A DNA stretch of 64,000 bases, from positions 1-64,000 of the forward strand of contig NZ_JBQEON010000016.1 in assembly GCF_052045245.1 (NCBI RefSeq). Reading direction: 5' to 3'. Positions 61,110-64,000 of the stretch are shown here, in pieces. Numbering within the stretch: the stretch's first letter is position 1; the number at the start of each line of letters is the position of its first letter. The translations under genes and the position numbers were made by a program. The notes beneath the pieces were generated by a model. It was not told where the DNA came from. It saw nothing but the letters and a program-made list of their open reading frames with translations, and did no database searches. This DNA comes from Burkholderia sp052045245 (lineage in GTDB: Bacteria > Pseudomonadota > Gammaproteobacteria > Burkholderiales > Burkholderiaceae).

Positions 61110-61652
61110 TCAGGACCGCGGCGCGGCGGCGAGCGGCCACGGGCCGTTCAACACGCGCTCGGTGCGGAAATGGCGGATCAGCCAGGTCGAGCCGTCGTCG
61201 GCCGGCGCAAAATCGATCGTCAGCCGCGCGGCGATCAGTTCGGCCGTGCCGTCCGCATAGCGCGATGCCTGCAGCATGATCCAGCGGCCGCGCGCGGTCG
61301 CGCGAGCGAGGTCGACGTCGATCGACTCCGACGTCAGGAAGTGCAGGTTCGCCGCGAAATGCGGATCGGGCGGCAGGTAGCGGCGCAGCATCGCGACGAT
61401 CGCGTCGGTGCCTTCGAGGCGGCCGAACTTGCGCGCGTACTGCGGGCCGATGCCTTCCCATACCGCATCGGCCGTGAACAGTGCGGCGAGCGTCGCGCCG
61501 TCGCCGGCATCCTCGGGCACGTCGCACAGCGCCATGTAGCGCGTGATCGTCGCGCGCACCGCGCGTTCGGCGTCGAGCGCCGCCACGCGTCGCGCAAGCG
61601 CGTCGAGTGTGTCGAGCGCATCGAGCGCGCGCGTCGAAGCGGATTCGCTCAT
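61110..61652 (-). CDS. iacI: SnoaL-like protein (IacI-like)
   Basis: A 180-residue protein with a SnoaL/NTF2-like cone fold (RATITRYMALCDVPEDAGDG, LFTADAVWEGIGPQYARKFG, GTDAIVAMLRRYLPP). An N-terminal helical segment precedes the domain. In Pseudomonas putida iacI is a small protein of this type in the iac operon. It starts eight bases after iacB's stop, a tight operon joint. Its role in the pathway is unclear. Confidence 0.72.
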   Translation of the reverse strand: MSESASTRALDALDTLDALARRVAALDAERAVRATITRYMALCDVPEDAGDGATLAALFTADAVWEGIGPQYARKFGRLEGTDAIVAMLRRYLPPDPHFAANLHFLTSESIDVDLARATARGRWIMLQASRYADGTAELIAARLTIDFAPADDGSTWLIRHFRTERVLNGPWPLAAAPRS

Positions 61653-61660
61653 CGCGCGCC

Positions 61661-62038
61661 TCACGCCGCGGGCTTCGCGGCCGGCGGCACGGTCAGCGCA
61701 CGGCCGACGCGCGCCTCGATCTTGCCGTAGCGCCACAGGTTGTATTCGCCGACAGGCGTCGTGCGATACAGGTTGCACACGGCCACCGTCGTGTCGAAAT
61801 CGGCGACGTCGGCCATGATGTAGAACGTCCACGGCGCGCTGTCGGCCTGGCCAACGACGAGGCGATCGTCATCCATCACGCCGAGCACGCGCACGCCGGG
61901 CATTGCCTCGACGGCGGCGAGCATCGCGCCGTACGCTTGCCACACTTCGCCGATCTTCTCGCGCGGCAGGTCGAAGAAGTTTTGCGACACGCCGCAGCAG
62001 AACAGCACGCGCAGCGGCAGCGGATTCGAATCGGACAT
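61661..62038 (-). CDS. iacB: IacB-like small protein
   Basis: A 125-residue protein. LRVLFCCGVSQNFFDLPREK and WTFYIMADVADFDTTVAVCN are recognisable IacB sequence; the protein has a ferredoxin-like fold and lies directly behind iacA as in other iac clusters. It is required in the pathway, but its chemistry is unknown. AGGAGA precedes the ATG. Confidence 0.75.
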   Translation of the reverse strand: MSDSNPLPLRVLFCCGVSQNFFDLPREKIGEVWQAYGAMLAAVEAMPGVRVLGVMDDDRLVVGQADSAPWTFYIMADVADFDTTVAVCNLYRTTPVGEYNLWRYGKIEARVGRALTVPPAAKPAA

Positions 62039-62091
62039 GACAGGTTCTCCTGAAGAAAGGGGGCGGCGTCGTCGACATCGAGCGACGCGGA

Positions 62092-63285
62092 TTACAGATA
62101 GCCGGGGAACGGCGTGACGCCGGTGAACACCGCGCCCGCGCCGTCGAAGTTGCCTTCGCCGAGAAACGCGTGCTGCGTGACGACCATCGCGTCGCGCAGC
62201 AGGCGTTGCAGCGGATGCGTGCGATAGATCGCGGCCGTGCCGCCGAGCCGGTACGCGCGCTCGACGACGCTCGCGCCTTCGCGGGCGATCTGCGTGGCCG
62301 CGAGCCGCAGCAGGCTGACCTGCTCGGCCGTCACGGGGTTGCCGGCGAGGATCGATTGCCAGACCGAGTCGGTCGCGTCGTAGAAGAACGCGCGCGCCGA
62401 GCGCAGCTGCGCCTCGGCCTTCGCGAGCTCGATCCGGTAGTACGCGCGATCGGCGAGGCGCGGTGCGCCGGTCGTCGTTTGGCGGCCGCCCGACATCCGG
62501 TTCACGACGTCGAGCGCCGCGCGCGCCAGCCCGAGGTTGACCACGGCGAGCACCTGCGCCGCATAGGCGACGGTCGGATAGCGGTACAGCGGCTCGTCGA
62601 CGGTCGGCTCGCCGCCGCGCACGAAGGTCCAGGCTTCGGGCACGAAGCGGTCGTCGACGCGCAGGTCGTGGCTGCCGGTGCCCTGCATCCCGACCACGCT
62701 CCAGTTCTCGACGATCGCGACGTCGGCGGCGCGGAACACGGCCGTGCGCGGCTTGTTCGGCGCGGCGTCCTGCGCGCCGGGCACGGCGATGCCGACGCCG
62801 AGCCAGTCGGCGCCCTTGCAGCCGCTCGCGAACTTCCACGTGCCGTTCACGCGCCAGCCGCCGGGCGCCGCCTGTGCCGGCTGCACCGGGAACAGCCCGC
62901 CCGCGAACACCTGGTCGGGGCCGCTCGCGTACAGCTCGGCCTGCGTCGCGAGCGGCAGCGCGGCGAGATACACGTTGGCCGAGCCGAAGCTCGCGACCCA
63001 CGCGGCCGATCCGTCGGCGGTCGCGATTCGCTCGATCATGTCGAGGAACGCGGTCGGCGCGAGCGCATCGCCGCCGAAGCGGCGCGGCGTGCCCGCGCGA
63101 TAGAGGCCGGCTTCCTTGAACAGCGCGATCACGTCGCGCGGCACGTGCGACAGGCGGTCGAATTCGTCGCGGCGCGCGGCGACGATCTCGAGCACCGCGT
63201 CGAGCGGCGACACCCGCGCGGCCGCTTCGCGGACCGCATGCGGCGAGGGGGGCGCGGCGTCGATGGCGAGGGCGGCGTTGGGCAT
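62092..63285 (-). CDS. iacA: Indole-3-acetate monooxygenase (IacA-like)
   Basis: A 397-residue flavin-dependent monooxygenase of the acyl-CoA-dehydrogenase fold (two-component group D). Seen are IERIATADGSAAWVASFGSA, WKFASGCKGADWLGVG, MQGTGSHDLRV and HPLQRLLRDAMVVTQHAF. IacA oxidises indole-3-acetate, using reduced flavin supplied by IacG. It is the first gene of the leftward iac operon and is divergent from a PAS sensor gene. AGGAGA precedes the ATG at 63285. Confidence 0.83.
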   Translation of the reverse strand: MPNAALAIDAAPPSPHAVREAAARVSPLDAVLEIVAARRDEFDRLSHVPRDVIALFKEAGLYRAGTPRRFGGDALAPTAFLDMIERIATADGSAAWVASFGSANVYLAALPLATQAELYASGPDQVFAGGLFPVQPAQAAPGGWRVNGTWKFASGCKGADWLGVGIAVPGAQDAAPNKPRTAVFRAADVAIVENWSVVGMQGTGSHDLRVDDRFVPEAWTFVRGGEPTVDEPLYRYPTVAYAAQVLAVVNLGLARAALDVVNRMSGGRQTTTGAPRLADRAYYRIELAKAEAQLRSARAFFYDATDSVWQSILAGNPVTAEQVSLLRLAATQIAREGASVVERAYRLGGTAAIYRTHPLQRLLRDAMVVTQHAFLGEGNFDGAGAVFTGVTPFPGYL

Positions 63286-63500
63286 GACTGTCTCCTGGGG
63301 ATGGGGTTCGATTGCGGGGGCAAGACGATGCAGCCAGTCTAGAAACGCCGAAAACACGCAGCAATTGGTGCGTAGGGCCGCGCGACTGGTGTCGCTCCGT
63401 GCCGGACTAAAGAAATCTTCAGATGCGGGCCGCGCACGCCGGTGCTATGTTGGACCTCCGGCCGCGCGACGCCGCGCGCCTTCATCCGATTCCGCCGATC

Positions 63501-64000
63501 ATGAGTTTCCCCGACGAAGACGATTTCCACCGGCTGCTCGACGCATTGACCACCTGCGTGCTGCTGCACGATGCGCAGACGAAGGCGATCGTGTGGGCGA
63601 ACCGCGCCGCGTGCATCGCGCTCGGCTTTTCCGTCGAGGAGCTGCTGCCGCTGAAGGCGCCGGACATGACGCGCCCCGAACCGAAATACCGGCGCGAGAT
63701 CGCGGTGGGCGCATGGGATCGCGCGCTCGTCGACGGGCCGCAGGTGTACGAATGGTGCTATCGATCGCGAACGGGCGTCGACATGCTGTCCGAGGCCACC
63801 GCGACCTACGTGCCGCTGGGTGGGCGCGACGTCGTGATGGTGCAGTTCCGCGACATCAGCGCGGAAGAGGCGGTCCGCCAGCAGCTGCACCGCTACGAGG
63901 CGCGGCTGCGCGAATTCATGCAGGACCTCGACGAAGGCATCGCGGTCGTGACGCCGCATGGCGGCGTGCAGTTCATCAGCGAGTCGGGCCGCCGCGTGCT
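63501..64000 (+). CDS. PAS-domain sensor kinase, 5' part (IacS-like; runs off window)
   Basis: The first 166 codons. Residues 8-120 form a PAS domain (VLLHDAQTKAIVWANRAACI, GFSVEELLPL, VMVQFRDISAEE), followed by a coiled segment and the start of a second PAS (FMQDLDEGIAVVTPHG). The frame is open to the window edge. No signal peptide or membrane span is seen, so the sensor is cytoplasmic so far. Position beside iacA and the FixJ-type regulator within the cluster suggests an IAA-responsive kinase. Confidence 0.75.
   Translation, partial: MSFPDEDDFHRLLDALTTCVLLHDAQTKAIVWANRAACIALGFSVEELLPLKAPDMTRPEPKYRREIAVGAWDRALVDGPQVYEWCYRSRTGVDMLSEATATYVPLGGRDVVMVQFRDISAEEAVRQQLHRYEARLREFMQDLDEGIAVVTPHGGVQFISESGRRV

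Overview
The window is high-GC DNA (roughly two-thirds G+C by eye) with dense, short-spaced genes and several LysR, AraC, TetR, MarR, AsnC and XRE regulators. The adjacent, convergent pair rpfR (PAS-GGDEF-EAL) and rpfF (BDSF synthase) at 11.2-14.1 kb points to the Burkholderia cepacia complex, probably its second, accessory-rich chromosome. This placement is inferred from gene content; no database search was possible. There are no rRNA or tRNA genes and no CRISPR array.

Layout. 0-2.5 kb: 5' part of a Tle3-like type VI secretion lipase effector, a DUF4148 protein, a secreted alpha/beta hydrolase, and the decayed 3' end of an encapsulin-cargo-type cysteine desulfurase. 2.5-10.6 kb: a LysE exporter, then a LysR regulator divergent from a DUF1445 protein, an MFS carrier and a fused 5-oxoprolinase, which together look like a D-glutamate/pyroglutamate utilisation unit. 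11.2-14.1 kb: rpfR/rpfF diffusible-signal system. 14.6-20.7 kb: a KimA-like permease, then very small genes bracketed by two near-identical palindromes, then a periplasmic transglutaminase-like protein. 20.8-28.9 kb: regulator/target pairs (AraC-MFS, XRE-CMD, TetR with a saccharopine-reductase-like and a PEP-mutase-like enzyme, MarR-YciI-GST), several with visible palindromic operators. 28.9-33 kb: HAD hydrolase, an ornithine-cyclodeaminase-family reductase, a Dsd1-type PLP enzyme and its LysR regulator. 33.4-38.6 kb: DUF2760 plus two unusual Hsp70 proteins. 38.7-41.6 kb: citrulline/ornithine catabolism (CtlX, ornithine cyclodeaminase, AsnC regulator).

41.7-45.8 kb holds the most striking structure: a lower-GC PAAR / putative cysteine-histidine toxin / membrane immunity cassette inserted at the 3' end of a sensor kinase gene and bounded by a 293-bp, almost identical direct repeat of that gene's end. 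The kinase now ends in island-encoded residues and its old tail survives as a displaced fragment. 46-54 kb: an orphan solute-binding protein, an MFS carrier, an orphan antitoxin-like protein, a MASE4-like kinase/response-regulator pair, and a DedA-PAP2-LssY fusion whose phosphatase motifs are lost. 54.3-55.4 kb is a decay patch (two gene remnants around a secreted LMW-phosphatase homologue without its catalytic cysteine).

57.5-64 kb is an indole-3-acetate catabolic (iac) cluster, A-B-I-H-E with a detached G. It has a FixJ-type response regulator inside and a PAS sensor gene starting at its edge. The Rieske oxygenase genes iacC/iacD and ferredoxin iacF are not in the window and would have to lie elsewhere.
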